A stretch of DNA of 50,217 bases from Sphingomonas naphthae (GCF_028607085.1 NZ_CP117414.1:1-50217); one strand, 5' to 3'; counted from the first letter of the stretch, positions 8,340 through 16,138 are shown. Numbers and translations are program-made. Notes: generated by a model not told the origin, from the letters alone.

Positions 8340-8846
8340 TCAGTCGAATATGGCCGGGTGCGGGTGGCTGACCGGTCGGTCGAAACTGATCTCGATATCC
8401 CCTGCACAGGGCGTGTCCAGCGCATCGAAAATGTTTGCGGATCCTGCCGCAGGCTTCCTCCCGACCATTCCGGTGCCGGCCCCGATTCGCCGTGTTTCAT
8501 CAACGATGATTTGGAGCCCGGAAAGGCAGCCGCGTGCAAGCCTTACCAACGTTGCGAGGCGAGAATCATCAAACGGCTCCGGCAGGCCCAGGAGACGCGA
8601 TCGGCCGGCGTGGCTTATCCGCTGTGCCCAGGCGCGCGCATCTGGGCGTACGGGCGCTTCACCGGGCTCTGCGCGAGTAAAGAACGCCGCGGCATCTGCA
8701 GCCTCAAGCAGCGCTCTCACACGGCCGGGGTTGAGCGCACCGAGAGCCGCGGTCCGCTCAGCGGCGAGGCCCGGGAAATGCGCGAACCCTTCGCTCACCG
8801 ACAGGCCGACCAGATCGCCGTCGGGCGTGGCCGGGACGGCGTTCAC
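8340..8846 (-). CDS. Emfourin-like protein, second copy (tentative)
   Basis: 168-residue protein starting with GTG at 8846 (MNAVPATPDG). The segment VSEGFAHFPGLAAERTAAL, then LNPGRVRALLEAADAAAFF, then DARAWAQRISHAGRSRLL and LATLVRLAR follows the emfourin (protealysin inhibitor) pattern more closely than the downstream gene does. It is a divergent paralogue of the product of 7920-8303. The start overlaps the upstream stop as GTGA, so translation is coupled. A C-terminal extension of about 60 residues (SGLQIIVDETRRIG ... HPAIFD) is not typical of the family. Confidence 0.52.
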   Translation of the reverse strand: MNAVPATPDGDLVGLSVSEGFAHFPGLAAERTAALGALNPGRVRALLEAADAAAFFTRAEPGEAPVRPDARAWAQRISHAGRSRLLGLPEPFDDSRLATLVRLARGCLSGLQIIVDETRRIGAGTGMVGRKPAAGSANIFDALDTPCAGDIEISFDRPVSHPHPAIFD

Positions 8847-9328
8847 GGCCGGGGTACGGCGTCGCCGAGCCGTACCCCGGTTGCCGCCTTGCGGGCATCG
8901 AGACGGGCATGGCGTTCGTCGAGGATCGCCTCGATCATCTCACCCCGGCGCAGCACCCGGTCGTGACTACCCGGCGGTGTATCGCGCAACCGCTCCAGCG
9001 CCGCATCGATGAGATCGTCACCCATGGTCGCCCTGGCCACAGTCAGCCAGCGTGGCGGCAGATAAGGATGACGCTCGCACCATGCCCGGCGGATCATCAG
9101 GGCAGTCAGCCACATGACTGTCACCAGCGAAAGGACGAACAATATTCCGGCGATCGTCAGGCTGCCGGTCACCTTAATAACCGGAAACGCAAGGATGCCA
9201 CTGCCGATGCCGAACCCGATCGCCCAGGGTGACGGCATCCGCCAGTTGGCCATGTCGCTGCGCACCGCGATCCGGTCGAGCATGCTGATGCGCACATGTG
9301 TCTCGGTATCAGTCGCGCCAAGGGTCAT
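8843..9328 (-). CDS. Small two-helix membrane protein
   Basis: 161-residue protein of unknown function. The start is ATG 9328 (MTLGATDTET), preceded by GGGAGG at good spacing. Two adjacent hydrophobic segments (PWAIGFGIGSGILAFPVI and GILFVLSLVTVMWLTALMI, about residues 35-80) are followed by a charged cytoplasmic-type tail rich in Arg and Glu. It overlaps the upstream small gene by 20 nt and the downstream emfourin-like gene by 4 nt, so the four genes form one operon. No family was recognised. Confidence 0.7.
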   Translation of the reverse strand: MTLGATDTETHVRISMLDRIAVRSDMANWRMPSPWAIGFGIGSGILAFPVIKVTGSLTIAGILFVLSLVTVMWLTALMIRRAWCERHPYLPPRWLTVARATMGDDLIDAALERLRDTPPGSHDRVLRRGEMIEAILDERHARLDARKAATGVRLGDAVPRP

Positions 9329-9593
9329 GCCTGCCTCCCATGCCTGTCGGGAACGGGTCGTGCCACCCGGATCCTGGCATATCCGTTGTCGAGCCCGTTT
9401 CGTAGTGATCATGCTGCCAGTCGTCATGACGGTGGCTGGACAAGTCGATGCCAAACGGGTTGCCGGCGACGTCGATCCCGCCGGTCATCGGCAACCCCGT
9501 TGCAGGATTGATGGCGGGATCATCGGTGGCCGATCCGCCCGGTGACAGATGCCAGTCATCGAAGAGCGACACGATGCGGTTCAGCAGTCCCAT
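9309..9593 (-). CDS. Small hydrophilic protein, first gene of the emfourin-like operon
   Basis: 94-residue protein (MGLLNRIVSLFDDWHLSPGG) with an amphipathic N-terminus and a Gly/Asp/His-rich remainder (HRHDDWQHDHYE, PTGMGG). The many His and Asp residues suggest metal binding or a flexible linker. It starts at ATG 9593 and overlaps the next gene by 20 nt. No homologous family recognised. It is divergent from the HTH regulator at 9676, about 80 bp away. Confidence 0.55.
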   Translation of the reverse strand: MGLLNRIVSLFDDWHLSPGGSATDDPAINPATGLPMTGGIDVAGNPFGIDLSSHRHDDWQHDHYETGSTTDMPGSGWHDPFPTGMGGRHDPWRD

Positions 9594-9675
9594 GCGGTGT
9601 GCCAGGCTCCCGGTGACGATGATGCGCAGATATACGCTTTCCGCATTTTCGGCAAGCCGCGCTAGTGCGTGAGGA

Positions 9676-9933
9676 ATGCCTGTGTCCCCTGCCCTGCCCG
9701 AGCTTCACGTACGCATCGTCGCCGCGCTAACCGGCGCGCGCCAGGCGGCGAAGCTACGCCAGATCGATCTGGCGAAACGGCTTGGCTGGCAGCAGGCCTA
9801 TGTGTCGCGCTACGAGACCGGCGAGCGCATGCTGGCGGTCGATGAGTTCGTTGCGGTGGCACAGGCGATCGGAGTCGATCCCGTCGTGCTGCTCGCTCAG
9901 GTGCTCGAGGACGGGAATGACGAGCCGGGCTGA
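9676..9933 (+). CDS. XRE-family HTH transcriptional regulator
   Basis: 85-residue protein that is almost entirely one Cro/C1-type HTH: ARQAAKLRQIDLAKRLGWQQ, then YVSRYETGERMLAVDEFVAV. It has no additional sensing domain. It is divergent from the emfourin-like operon (start 9593), so it may control that operon and itself from the 80-bp gap. A possible earlier start exists, but the domain begins right at this ATG. It is convergent with the TPR gene ending at 10079. Confidence 0.82.
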   Translation: MPVSPALPELHVRIVAALTGARQAAKLRQIDLAKRLGWQQAYVSRYETGERMLAVDEFVAVAQAIGVDPVVLLAQVLEDGNDEPG

Positions 9934-10078
9934 TCTGCGGTCGCACGCCGGTGCGCGAACGCCTGCTCCATCCGGTCTGCGGATCTCCAGTCCGATCGGC
10001 TCGAACACCTGCCGTCGCGCCGCGGTAAGCGCCCTGTCCGCGTTCTCTGCGAGTTCGCATGAAATGTGCGTACGGGCA

Positions 10079-10984
10079 TTATCGGGCATTATCGGGCAGT
10101 TCGGTCAGCACGAGGCGGCCGAGCGGACCGAGCCGGACATGATGGAAGTCGTAGACCCAGCACCCCGGCCCCGCAGTGCGCTTCGCGAAGGGCACTTCCG
10201 CCGGCAGCGCGATCGTCGCCTCGTCCGTCCCGCCCATCGTCAGATAGCCGTTGTTCGAGACCCGGGACGGTTGGGTGCCTGCCAGGATCGCGGCGACATG
10301 CCGGTTGCCACGGATCGCATCGGTCAGCAGATCGCCCGCCTCCAGATCGCCGTCCCGGAAAGCGATCAGCGCACGGGTATAGGTCGTGGCGATACCTGCA
10401 TCGTCATCGTGGGCACCAAGCAACCGGCGCAGCTCCCCGTCGTCACCGCGATCGAGCAGCACGAGCGCGAGCGTGTATCTTACACCCTGATTGTCACCGG
10501 GATTGAGATCGAGCAGTGCGCGCCAGTGACCGAGCGCTTCATCGACGTGGCCCGTGCGATACAGTGCACCGGCGCGCCCGGCCCGGGCGCGCATGTATGG
10601 CCGAGTCTGCAACCAGCCCCAGAACTCACCTTTGAGATTTTCGAAATCCTCGCCCAGCGCCAGTTCACCCGCCTTCATACCCAGCCGGTAAAGCACCGTT
10701 GCGTCGAGGTCAGTGACCGCATCATCCTCGGCAAGCAGGACATAGGCATCGGCACAAAGCGGAGAGATCGCCAGCGCTGACCGGGCGAGGCTTGCCTGAT
10801 CAGCACCGCTGGCTTCCCATGCGTCGTATGCGGCGTCCTGGGCGCGATCGAGGGCGGCAGGGTCGGGATCGAGAGTGACGGCGTCCAGCGCAGCCGCAAG
10901 TGCTGCGAGGTCGATCCGTGAGGAGGTCAGTCCCTTACGGGAACGGGACTTTCGCGGGCGGGCGGGAGGTCGCTGGGCGTTCAT
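10079..10984 (-). CDS. TPR-repeat protein (ST7-like)
   Basis: 301-residue protein starting at ATG 10984 (MNAQRPPARP), with AGAAGG 5 nt upstream. A basic N-terminus (RPRKSRSRKG) precedes TPR-like helices. The segment RPYMRARAG ... GHVDEALGHWRALLDLNPGDNQGVRYTLALVLL matches the conserved stretch of bacterial proteins annotated as ST7 or TPR proteins. The C-terminal 60 residues are a separate domain (SNNGYLTMGG ... GCWVYDFHHV). Role unknown; TPRs suggest protein binding. It is monocistronic. Confidence 0.72.
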   Translation of the reverse strand: MNAQRPPARPRKSRSRKGLTSSRIDLAALAAALDAVTLDPDPAALDRAQDAAYDAWEASGADQASLARSALAISPLCADAYVLLAEDDAVTDLDATVLYRLGMKAGELALGEDFENLKGEFWGWLQTRPYMRARAGRAGALYRTGHVDEALGHWRALLDLNPGDNQGVRYTLALVLLDRGDDGELRRLLGAHDDDAGIATTYTRALIAFRDGDLEAGDLLTDAIRGNRHVAAILAGTQPSRVSNNGYLTMGGTDEATIALPAEVPFAKRTAGPGCWVYDFHHVRLGPLGRLVLTELPDNAR

Positions 10985-11220
10985 ATACCTTCTCGTGAAC
11001 AGATTGCTTTTCGTGATCAAACGTAATGCAGACGCCCTGTCTGGCACAGGTTCGAAACCCGGCAATGTCCCCAGGCGGAATTCGCTGGACTCTAAGGCGC
11101 TACGTTTACGGTGTCATTCTGCCCTCAGCCGGTACTGACCCCTACTACGCCAATCGCGAGTTCGCAGCGCACTTCGATCCGGCATGATCGATCAGCCCGG
11201 AACCGGTAACGACCAGTCTG

Positions 11221-11236
11221 TATAGGCGTATACACT
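11221..11236. repeat. TATA octamer array 1 (two units)
   Basis: TATAGGCG TATACACT: two TATANNNN units exactly 8 bp apart, the same pattern as the arrays around parA. It lies 32 bp from an isolated iteron (11268). Candidate site for the ribbon-helix-helix partition protein. Confidence 0.5.
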
Positions 11237-11635
11237 GCCGAAAGTTCTTGGGTAGTGACTGCGAAAAGTGAGTTTTGGGGTATCGGCTCACCTTTGGTGT
11301 ACCACGTCGATAATTCGCGAACCCGTCGGCGCCGCGCTGAGACTGTTTGTCGCATGTATGGCCCTATCGTACTGATAACGTTGTTTTGAAGCTTCCGGAG
11401 CTGGAAATCGCCTTACTTAACCGTTTTTTCAGGCGATGTTGCCTCGATGATACGCTGCCCGTCGCGCTTGTCTTTCTCGTAAAGCCATTGCCGGTTTAAT
11501 CTTGGTGCTGCTGGTCGTGGTTCCGTTTGCCGTTTGCCGTAAATACTCGCCGGCAGTGCCGGCAAGTAGTAAATGTGTATTCCGCATTTCTCGCCCGCCT
11601 TTTTTACTTCTGGTAGCGTGGAGATCGACGCGAAG

Positions 11636-11644
11636 TTATCCACA
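11636..11644 (+). promoter_or_regulatory. DnaA box
   Basis: TTATCCACA, an exact match to the consensus DnaA box, placed 10 bp from an inverted iteron and about 110 bp before the main iteron array. Confidence 0.8.
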
Positions 11645-11756
11645 GGTGAGGCTACCCTAAAACTCACTCTTGCCGTTCTGATTCAATATTTCTTCTTAGA
11701 TTCAAGATTCAGGGGTCCGCAAACCCGCACAAAACTGCGAAAAATAACCTCGGAAA

Positions 11757-11898
11757 GTGAGCGTTGGGGCCGATTCGCGTGAGTTCTGGGGTAGCCTAAG
11801 GTGAGGTTTGGGGTCGGTTAAAGTGAGTGTTGGGGCGGAGTCGGGTGAGTGTTGGGGTAGGCGTCGGCATTAACTCAGCCGACGGTGAGTGTTGGGGT
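11757..11898 (+). repeat. Iteron array, six copies of GTGAGTGTTGGGGT-like repeat
   Basis: Copies start at 11757, 11779, 11801, 11823 and 11845, exactly 22 bp apart (two helical turns), plus a sixth at 11885. The core GTGAG....GGGG is constant and two copies are identical. Further copies lie at 11268 (direct), 11654 and 12882 (inverted). These are the expected RepA binding sites for initiation and copy control. The inverted copies might serve autoregulation or handcuffing. Confidence 0.92.
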
Positions 11899-11996
11899 AT
11901 CTCCTATCAGCTTATTCGGCGAGCTAGAAGATTTGCTTGGCTCACATTTCGCGCTAAGGTGAGCCGGTATTCCGCTTCTCCTCACCGGACACGCTT

Positions 11997-12875
11997 ATGT
12001 CGTCACATCCTGCCACGGTCGATCTGACCTTTCGCACCTTGGCACAGAAGGGCCGCGGCAACCCGTTCGACCCCGCCAATTATGGCGAGATCGTCAAGCC
12101 CGGTGAGCTGGTCGATATTGTCGAGCTAAGCCCCCTCACCCTAGCCGATCGCCGCATCTACAATTTGCTGATCGCCAATGCTTGGGAGCGGATCGGCGAG
12201 CCGATCGTCCACCGCATCGCCAAGTCGGCGCTGAAAGGCACGCATCAAGGCAATGAGCGGATAGAAAGCTCGCTGCTGCGGCTGATGGGCACAATCGCGA
12301 TCGTCACTATCCGCAAGAGTGGCAAGGCCTTCAAACGCCGCGTCCAGCTCCTCGGCCCGAGCGACGAAAGCCTCGAAAGGGACGGCTTCCTGCACTACCG
12401 GATTCCCGAGGAATTGATCGAGATCCTGCGAAACAGCGAGGTCTACGCCCGTCTCAAGACGCAGGTGATGTATTGTTTCGAGTCGAAATATGCGCTGTGT
12501 CTCTATGAAATGATCGAGCGCCGTATCGGTCTCGAATATAAGCAACGGGAAGAGTTCACGATTGACGAGCTACGCGGCCTGCTCAATGTGCCGGAGGGCA
12601 AGCTGGAGCGCTTCGCTGATCTCAACAAATACTGCCTCAAGGTCGCGGTCGGAGAAATCAACAAGCTCTGCCCCTTCTATGTCGAGTTCGTACCGATCAA
12701 GAAGGGGCGCAAAGTCGAGCGGGTCGCGCTCCACTGGTTCCCGAAAACGTCGAGCGGGAAGCGCGATGCGCAAAACCTGATCGACCAGCACAGTATCGTG
12801 CGCCGCGCCAAGCTGCGCGGCGGCATCCCCGAGCTGCCGGTCATGGTCGATTTCAGCGCACCGGCCCAAAGGTGA
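11997..12875 (+). CDS. repA: Replication initiator RepA (Rep_3 family)
   Basis: 292-residue initiator that binds iterons and starts plasmid replication. It has the two-winged-helix layout of Rep_3/RepB proteins. WH1 includes LTLADRRIYNLLIANAW, LMGTIAIVTIRK and the dimer or DNA-binding segment VMYCFESKYALCLYEMIERR. WH2 includes FTIDELRGLLNV and LKVAVGEINKLC. The start at ATG 11997 is 99 bp after the last iteron. Its 3' end runs into an inverted repeat (12866-12901) that contains an inverted iteron. The length is normal for a sphingomonad Rep_3 plasmid initiator and all conserved blocks are present. Confidence 0.93.
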   Translation: MSSHPATVDLTFRTLAQKGRGNPFDPANYGEIVKPGELVDIVELSPLTLADRRIYNLLIANAWERIGEPIVHRIAKSALKGTHQGNERIESSLLRLMGTIAIVTIRKSGKAFKRRVQLLGPSDESLERDGFLHYRIPEELIEILRNSEVYARLKTQVMYCFESKYALCLYEMIERRIGLEYKQREEFTIDELRGLLNVPEGKLERFADLNKYCLKVAVGEINKLCPFYVEFVPIKKGRKVERVALHWFPKTSSGKRDAQNLIDQHSIVRRAKLRGGIPELPVMVDFSAPAQR

Positions 12876-12901
12876 GTGCCTACCCCAAAACTCACCTTTG
12901 G
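12866..12901. terminator. Inverted repeat at the end of repA, containing an iteron
   Basis: Arms CCAAAGGTGAG (12866-12876) and CTCACCTTTGG (12891-12901) are perfect complements around a 14-base loop that carries most of an inverted iteron (12882-12895). It separates repA from the convergent parAB operon. It may act as a hairpin terminator or an additional Rep binding site; no T-tract follows. Confidence 0.5.
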
Positions 12902-12912
12902 CGACAATCGCG

Positions 12913-12944
12913 TATAAGAGTATAGCCGTATACGCCTATACGGC
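12913..12944. repeat. TATA octamer array 2 (four units)
   Basis: TATAAGAG TATAGCCG TATACGCC TATACGGC: four units with TATA at 12913, 12921, 12929 and 12937, exactly 8 bp apart. It overlaps the last codons of the ribbon-helix-helix gene. Candidate partition site. Confidence 0.62.
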
Positions 12945-13217
12945 TCGGGCGACGCGGCTCCTTCCCTTCTTTACGAACAGGTCGTCCAGCGCCTCGGCGA
13001 GCAGGTTCTGCACGGTTGTACCCTCTTCGGCCGCGAGAATGCGGAGCTGCGTACTCACCTCTGGCGCGAAGTGGCCGCCGATCAGCTTGGTCCCCTGTCG
13101 GCCTGCCGAAGCGGTTCGCACCGACGTCGCCGCGATCGGCGCGGCAGGTGGTGGTGTTTCGCCGCCTGCCTTGGCGCGATCGAGCATGGCCTGGAGAGTG
13201 TTGCTGCCCTTTGCCAT
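12936..13217 (-). CDS. parB: ParB-type partition partner with ribbon-helix-helix domain
   Basis: 93-residue protein (MAKGSNTLQA from ATG 13217; an ATG one codon earlier at 13220 is also possible). A Pro/Ala-rich N-terminus is followed by KLIGGHFAPEVSTQLRIL and AEEGTTVQNLLAEALDDLF, the beta-strand and two helices of an Arc/MetJ-type DNA-binding fold, as in ParG-like centromere proteins. A basic tail ends the protein. The ribosome site AGGAGGTGG is strong, and the start overlaps the parA stop as TGATG. Small RHH proteins in this position load on centromere repeats and stimulate ParA. The 8-bp repeats around this operon are the likely binding sites. Confidence 0.82.
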   Translation of the reverse strand: MAKGSNTLQAMLDRAKAGGETPPPAAPIAATSVRTASAGRQGTKLIGGHFAPEVSTQLRILAAEEGTTVQNLLAEALDDLFVKKGRSRVARAV

Positions 13218-13849
13218 CATACCACCTCCTTACCGTATAGCCGTATAGCCGTATACTCGTATAATCGCTTGATCTCGGCTGCGGCCGGCCCGTGCGGCTC
13301 AAACTCCTGCACCGCTTGGCCTGTAGCTTGCGCGCGGAAGAACGCCTTGCGGTTGCCGATCGTTACCGGACAAACGGCCGCGCTCAGCTCCTCCACCGCC
13401 TTCATCGCGTCGCCCGTTTCTTGGCCCTGGGGCGGAACGAAGGTTAGCACGACGGCGAAGGCGCGGTCGAGCTGGCGCACCACGTCGAGCGTGTGCGTCA
13501 TGCTCATGGTGTCGAACACCGCAGTCTTGGTCGGAATCAGGATGAAGTCGGCGTGACGCGCCGCCTCATAGGCGACGTCACGCGCGACCGCGGCACCGTC
13601 AATTACGGCAAGGTCAGTGCCGGCATCGGCGCACGCTTTCAGCATCGCCGCCAAGCGAACCGGCTGGATCGAGGCGACGGCGGGTGTGTCGAGCTGGCGC
13701 ACGTCCTTCCAGAACGACGCGGTGGCCTGCGGATCGAGGTCGATGATTGCCGCTTCTTTGCCGGCCTGCTCGGCTGCGACCGCAAGGCACGTCGCCAGCG
13801 TCGTTTTGCCAACACCCCCCTTCTGCGACAAGATCGCCAAAACTTTCAT
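13217..13849 (-). CDS. parA: ParA-family partition ATPase
   Basis: 210-residue deviant-Walker ATPase that segregates plasmid copies. Walker A KGGVGKTT is at residues 10-17 with both signature lysines, followed by IIDLDPQ (Walker A' region) and LAVIDGAA. It lacks an N-terminal HTH, so it belongs to the short (type Ib-like) class that relies on an RHH partner for operon control, consistent with parB next to it. The start at ATG 13849 follows AGGAGG. The last codons (YTAIRLYGKEVV) are themselves encoded by the TATA octamer array at 13236-13267. Confidence 0.93.
   Translation of the reverse strand: MKVLAILSQKGGVGKTTLATCLAVAAEQAGKEAAIIDLDPQATASFWKDVRQLDTPAVASIQPVRLAAMLKACADAGTDLAVIDGAAVARDVAYEAARHADFILIPTKTAVFDTMSMTHTLDVVRQLDRAFAVVLTFVPPQGQETGDAMKAVEELSAAVCPVTIGNRKAFFRAQATGQAVQEFEPHGPAAAEIKRLYEYTAIRLYGKEVV
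13236..13267. repeat. TATA octamer array 3 (four units, inside the parA 3' end)
   Basis: TATAGCCG TATAGCCG TATACTCG TATAATCG: TATA at 13236, 13244, 13252 and 13260 with exact 8-bp spacing. It lies directly upstream of the parB ribosome site, so protein bound here could also limit parB transcription. Confidence 0.65.
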
Positions 13850-13865
13850 GACACCCTCCTGTTAG

Positions 13866-13889
13866 TATAGGGCTATACTTGTATACAGA
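13866..13889. promoter_or_regulatory. TATA octamer array 4 (three units), probable parAB operator
   Basis: TATAGGGC TATACTTG TATACAGA: three units 8 bp apart, beginning 17 bp upstream of the parA start codon. This position suits an operator for the RHH protein over the parAB promoter. Confidence 0.6.
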
Positions 13890-13962
13890 TTGCTAGGAGA
13901 AGGGAAGGGGTTGTTATCCCTCCGCCTAGTCTTCCCCGTCGTTATCGAGGGGCCCGTGATGC

Positions 13963-14196
13963 ATGCGCCATGCGCTGTCGAAGGCGGCCGACGTGCTGGG
14001 TGTCTCACGCCGGATGATGGCCTATTACTCGAACAGCGAGAAGAAGGCGGCGAAGCCTATCCTGCCCCCTGCCGGGGCTAGAAAGCCGGCGGCCCGGTAC
14101 ATCAGGCCACGTGACGCCAGTCCTAGTATACCTGTATACAGCCTAGATTGGCTGTGCAGGCGGCATTCTCGAAAGGATCGAGAAAAGAGAACGTGA
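13963..14196 (+). pseudogene. Short HTH-like fragment, probably a remnant
   Basis: A 77-codon frame whose first 25 residues (LSKAADVLGVSRRMMAYYS) look like the C-terminal Cro/C1-type helix-turn-helix of small sphingomonad regulators. The following sequence (KKAAKPILPPAGARK and beyond) does not continue the fold, and there is no clear ribosome site. It is likely the tail of a decayed regulator gene; a short functional peptide cannot be excluded. Octamer array 5 lies within it. Confidence 0.35.
14127..14142. repeat. TATA octamer array 5 (two units)
   Basis: TATACCTG TATACAGC: TATA at 14127 and 14135, 8 bp apart, within CTAGTATACC...AGCCTAG. It is the farthest upstream of the arrays around parAB. 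Confidence 0.5.
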
Positions 14197-14259
14197 CAGG
14201 GCTCTCGAAACTCATAGGTGGTAATCAGACGGCACATGGAAGCGGGGGGATACTGAGGC

Positions 14260-14955
14260 ATGAAGATGATCGGTCTGATCGGTGGTATGAGCTGGGAAAG
14301 TTCTGCCGAATACTACCGCATTCTCAATGAGGGCGTGCGGGACCGGCTCGGCCCGACCGCATCGGCTCGCTGCCTTCTGTGGTCATTCAATTTCGCGGAA
14401 ATCGAGGATTTGCAGCACAGGGGCGATTGGCCGGGCCTGACGACGCGAATGGTCGATGCGGCACGACGCCTTGAAGCGGGGGGGGCGGACGTGCTGCTGA
14501 TCTGCACCAACACCATGCACCGGATGGCAGCTGACGTTCAGGCGGCGGTAGGTGTTCCCTTGCTTCATATCGCAGATCCCACGGCCGAACGCATCAAGGC
14601 GGCCGGCTTTAAGAAGATCGGACTGCTCGGGACCGCGTTCACGATGGAACACGCTTTCTACAAGGGAAGGCTCACCGAACAGCATGGTCTCAACGTCGTA
14701 GTGCCGGACGACGAAGACCGCGCTACCGTTCATCGTATCATCTATGGGGAGTTGGTGGCTGGTAAGATCTTGCCGGCATCGCGTGAAGCTTACCGCGCGG
14801 TCATTGCCCGCCTCGTTGAGGGCGGAGCGGAGGCGGTGATTTTGGGATGCACCGAAATCATGCTGCTGGTTCGGCCGGAAGACAGCCAGGTGCCGATCTT
14901 CGACACAACCGCCCTGCATGCGGCAGCGGCGATCGATATTGCACTGGCTGGCTGA
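14260..14955 (+). CDS. Aspartate/glutamate racemase family protein
   Basis: 231-residue cytosolic enzyme of the PLP-independent Asp/Glu racemase superfamily, which interconverts L- and D-amino acids with two cysteines. The N-terminal MIGLIGGMSWESSAEYYRIL is the family signature. The catalytic cysteines are C82 (ICTNTMH) and C197 (LGCTEI), and both domains are complete. The MSWESS/TNTMH pattern resembles YgeA/RacX-type broad-specificity racemases more than MurI. It stands alone on the plasmid. Substrate cannot be read from sequence; D-amino-acid supply or detoxification are both possible. Confidence 0.88.
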   Translation: MKMIGLIGGMSWESSAEYYRILNEGVRDRLGPTASARCLLWSFNFAEIEDLQHRGDWPGLTTRMVDAARRLEAGGADVLLICTNTMHRMAADVQAAVGVPLLHIADPTAERIKAAGFKKIGLLGTAFTMEHAFYKGRLTEQHGLNVVVPDDEDRATVHRIIYGELVAGKILPASREAYRAVIARLVEGGAEAVILGCTEIMLLVRPEDSQVPIFDTTALHAAAAIDIALAG

Positions 14956-15033
14956 CCGCGAGCTTCCCAAGAGGATCGCATTTTGGGAATGCGCGCGCTT
15001 TCCGAACGCCGGTTAGCGGAGGCGGCAAGCAGC

Positions 15034-15858
15034 TTACCCTCGTGGAGTGTCCATGTAGGCCCTGTACCGGTTTTGACCATCGGTCACTATGAGCGTGATA
15101 GTACCGCCGGATGCATCAGGCGGTGGAATAAAGTAAATACTATTCACATCGTTATTAATATTGGCCAAAGGAAAATCTTCAATAATAGCCCCGTCTCGAA
15201 CGACATAATGACCTAGATGGCTAGTATGATCGCTCCGCTCTATTCCAAAGAAGGATTTTTCATTTCCAAAGCTGCTACACAGCTTCAGGCTCGAACTAAT
15301 AGATGCTATTGTATTGATGCAGCTATCTGTCTGGACCTTCTCACGGGGAATGTCTTCATATTTCATCGTATAGGACTTTTCGATCGGATCACTAAAGCCA
15401 AATGCTGGTGCGAACCCGAACGGGTTATTTTCGATGTAGCGCCTTACCTCGCTACCGTTGGTTAAAAAGAGACTCCAACCGGATCGGTCATCTATTTTGA
15501 AGCCACATGGCAATGTCAGCATTGCGATGTCACGAACCTGAATACCTTTTTGCAGTGGTACGATAGAATTCTTGATACGGCTCGTGATATTCGAACCCAC
15601 CGAAGCATGGACAAGTTGATCAGTAGTGCATGCGCTACCATTTGCATCACGCTTGAGCACCGGCGTTCCAACGTCTCCCGTAGACTGCTTGCTGCGCGAA
15701 GATGCTTGCTCGTTTAGCACCTCATAGAGCGTTGAGGCTGACCGATTGGCTTTGCGTTCGGAAGCGTTGTCATTGGTTTGCGCAGTCGCTTGAGGGACGG
15801 CACCCGCCCCGCCAATCGATATAAGCACGGCCATCATCATGACAGTCTGGGTTCGCAT
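15034..15858 (-). CDS. Exported protein of unknown function
   Basis: 274-residue protein starting at ATG 15858 (MRTQTVMMMA) with a signal peptide (VMMMAVLISIGGAGAV, then PQATAQ as the likely cleavage region). The mature part is Ser/Asn-rich with four or more cysteines (GSACTTD, LPCGFK, DSCINT, LCSSF), compatible with disulfides in the periplasm. No family recognised. Base composition is visibly more AT-rich than the neighbours, with codons such as ATA and AAT common, which suggests acquisition from another source. The upstream racemase is convergent. Confidence 0.65.
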   Translation of the reverse strand: MRTQTVMMMAVLISIGGAGAVPQATAQTNDNASERKANRSASTLYEVLNEQASSRSKQSTGDVGTPVLKRDANGSACTTDQLVHASVGSNITSRIKNSIVPLQKGIQVRDIAMLTLPCGFKIDDRSGWSLFLTNGSEVRRYIENNPFGFAPAFGFSDPIEKSYTMKYEDIPREKVQTDSCINTIASISSSLKLCSSFGNEKSFFGIERSDHTSHLGHYVVRDGAIIEDFPLANINNDVNSIYFIPPPDASGGTITLIVTDGQNRYRAYMDTPRG

Positions 15859-16138
15859 TACTTCGATCCTAGCCTCCGCAGATTTTGCAGGGTCACCCGC
15901 CATCCCGCAAACCGAGGCAATGATCAACCGTCGAGGATTAAGCTTTACCAAGGCGGACGGCTATCTAGCCGCGTTTTGTCGAAGCCGAATTTGCTTACCG
16001 TTTAGGCCTTCGCAGCTGTTCGCTCATTTCCCCAAAAAGGAACGGCGATCAAGACGGCAGCGGCGTTCCCATTGGGATCGAATTTCGGCAATGGTCGGGT
16101 TGGGAAGGAAAGCGGGCGTTTGGGTGCAGGCGGTTTTC

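Larger units (their letters stand above)
11268..11898. other. Origin of replication region (oriV)
   Basis: Non-coding region upstream of repA with the parts expected of an iteron origin. There is one distal iteron copy (11268-11281), a perfect DnaA box TTATCCACA (11636-11644), an inverted iteron copy (11654-11667), an AT-richer stretch (about 11675-11755) and a six-copy iteron array (11757-11898). DnaA would bind the box and RepA the iterons, with opening in the AT-rich segment between. The exact start point cannot be read from sequence. Open frames in the region (such as 11413-11667) run through these sites and are not called as genes. Confidence 0.82.

Noticed and set aside
11413..11667. 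84-codon minus-strand frame in the origin region
   Set aside because: It runs through the DnaA box and an inverted iteron, has no family match and no convincing ribosome site; the region is better explained as oriV.
11757..11898. Regularly spaced repeats that might look like a CRISPR array
   Set aside because: Units are 14 bp with 8-bp gaps and no cas genes; the position upstream of repA makes them iterons.
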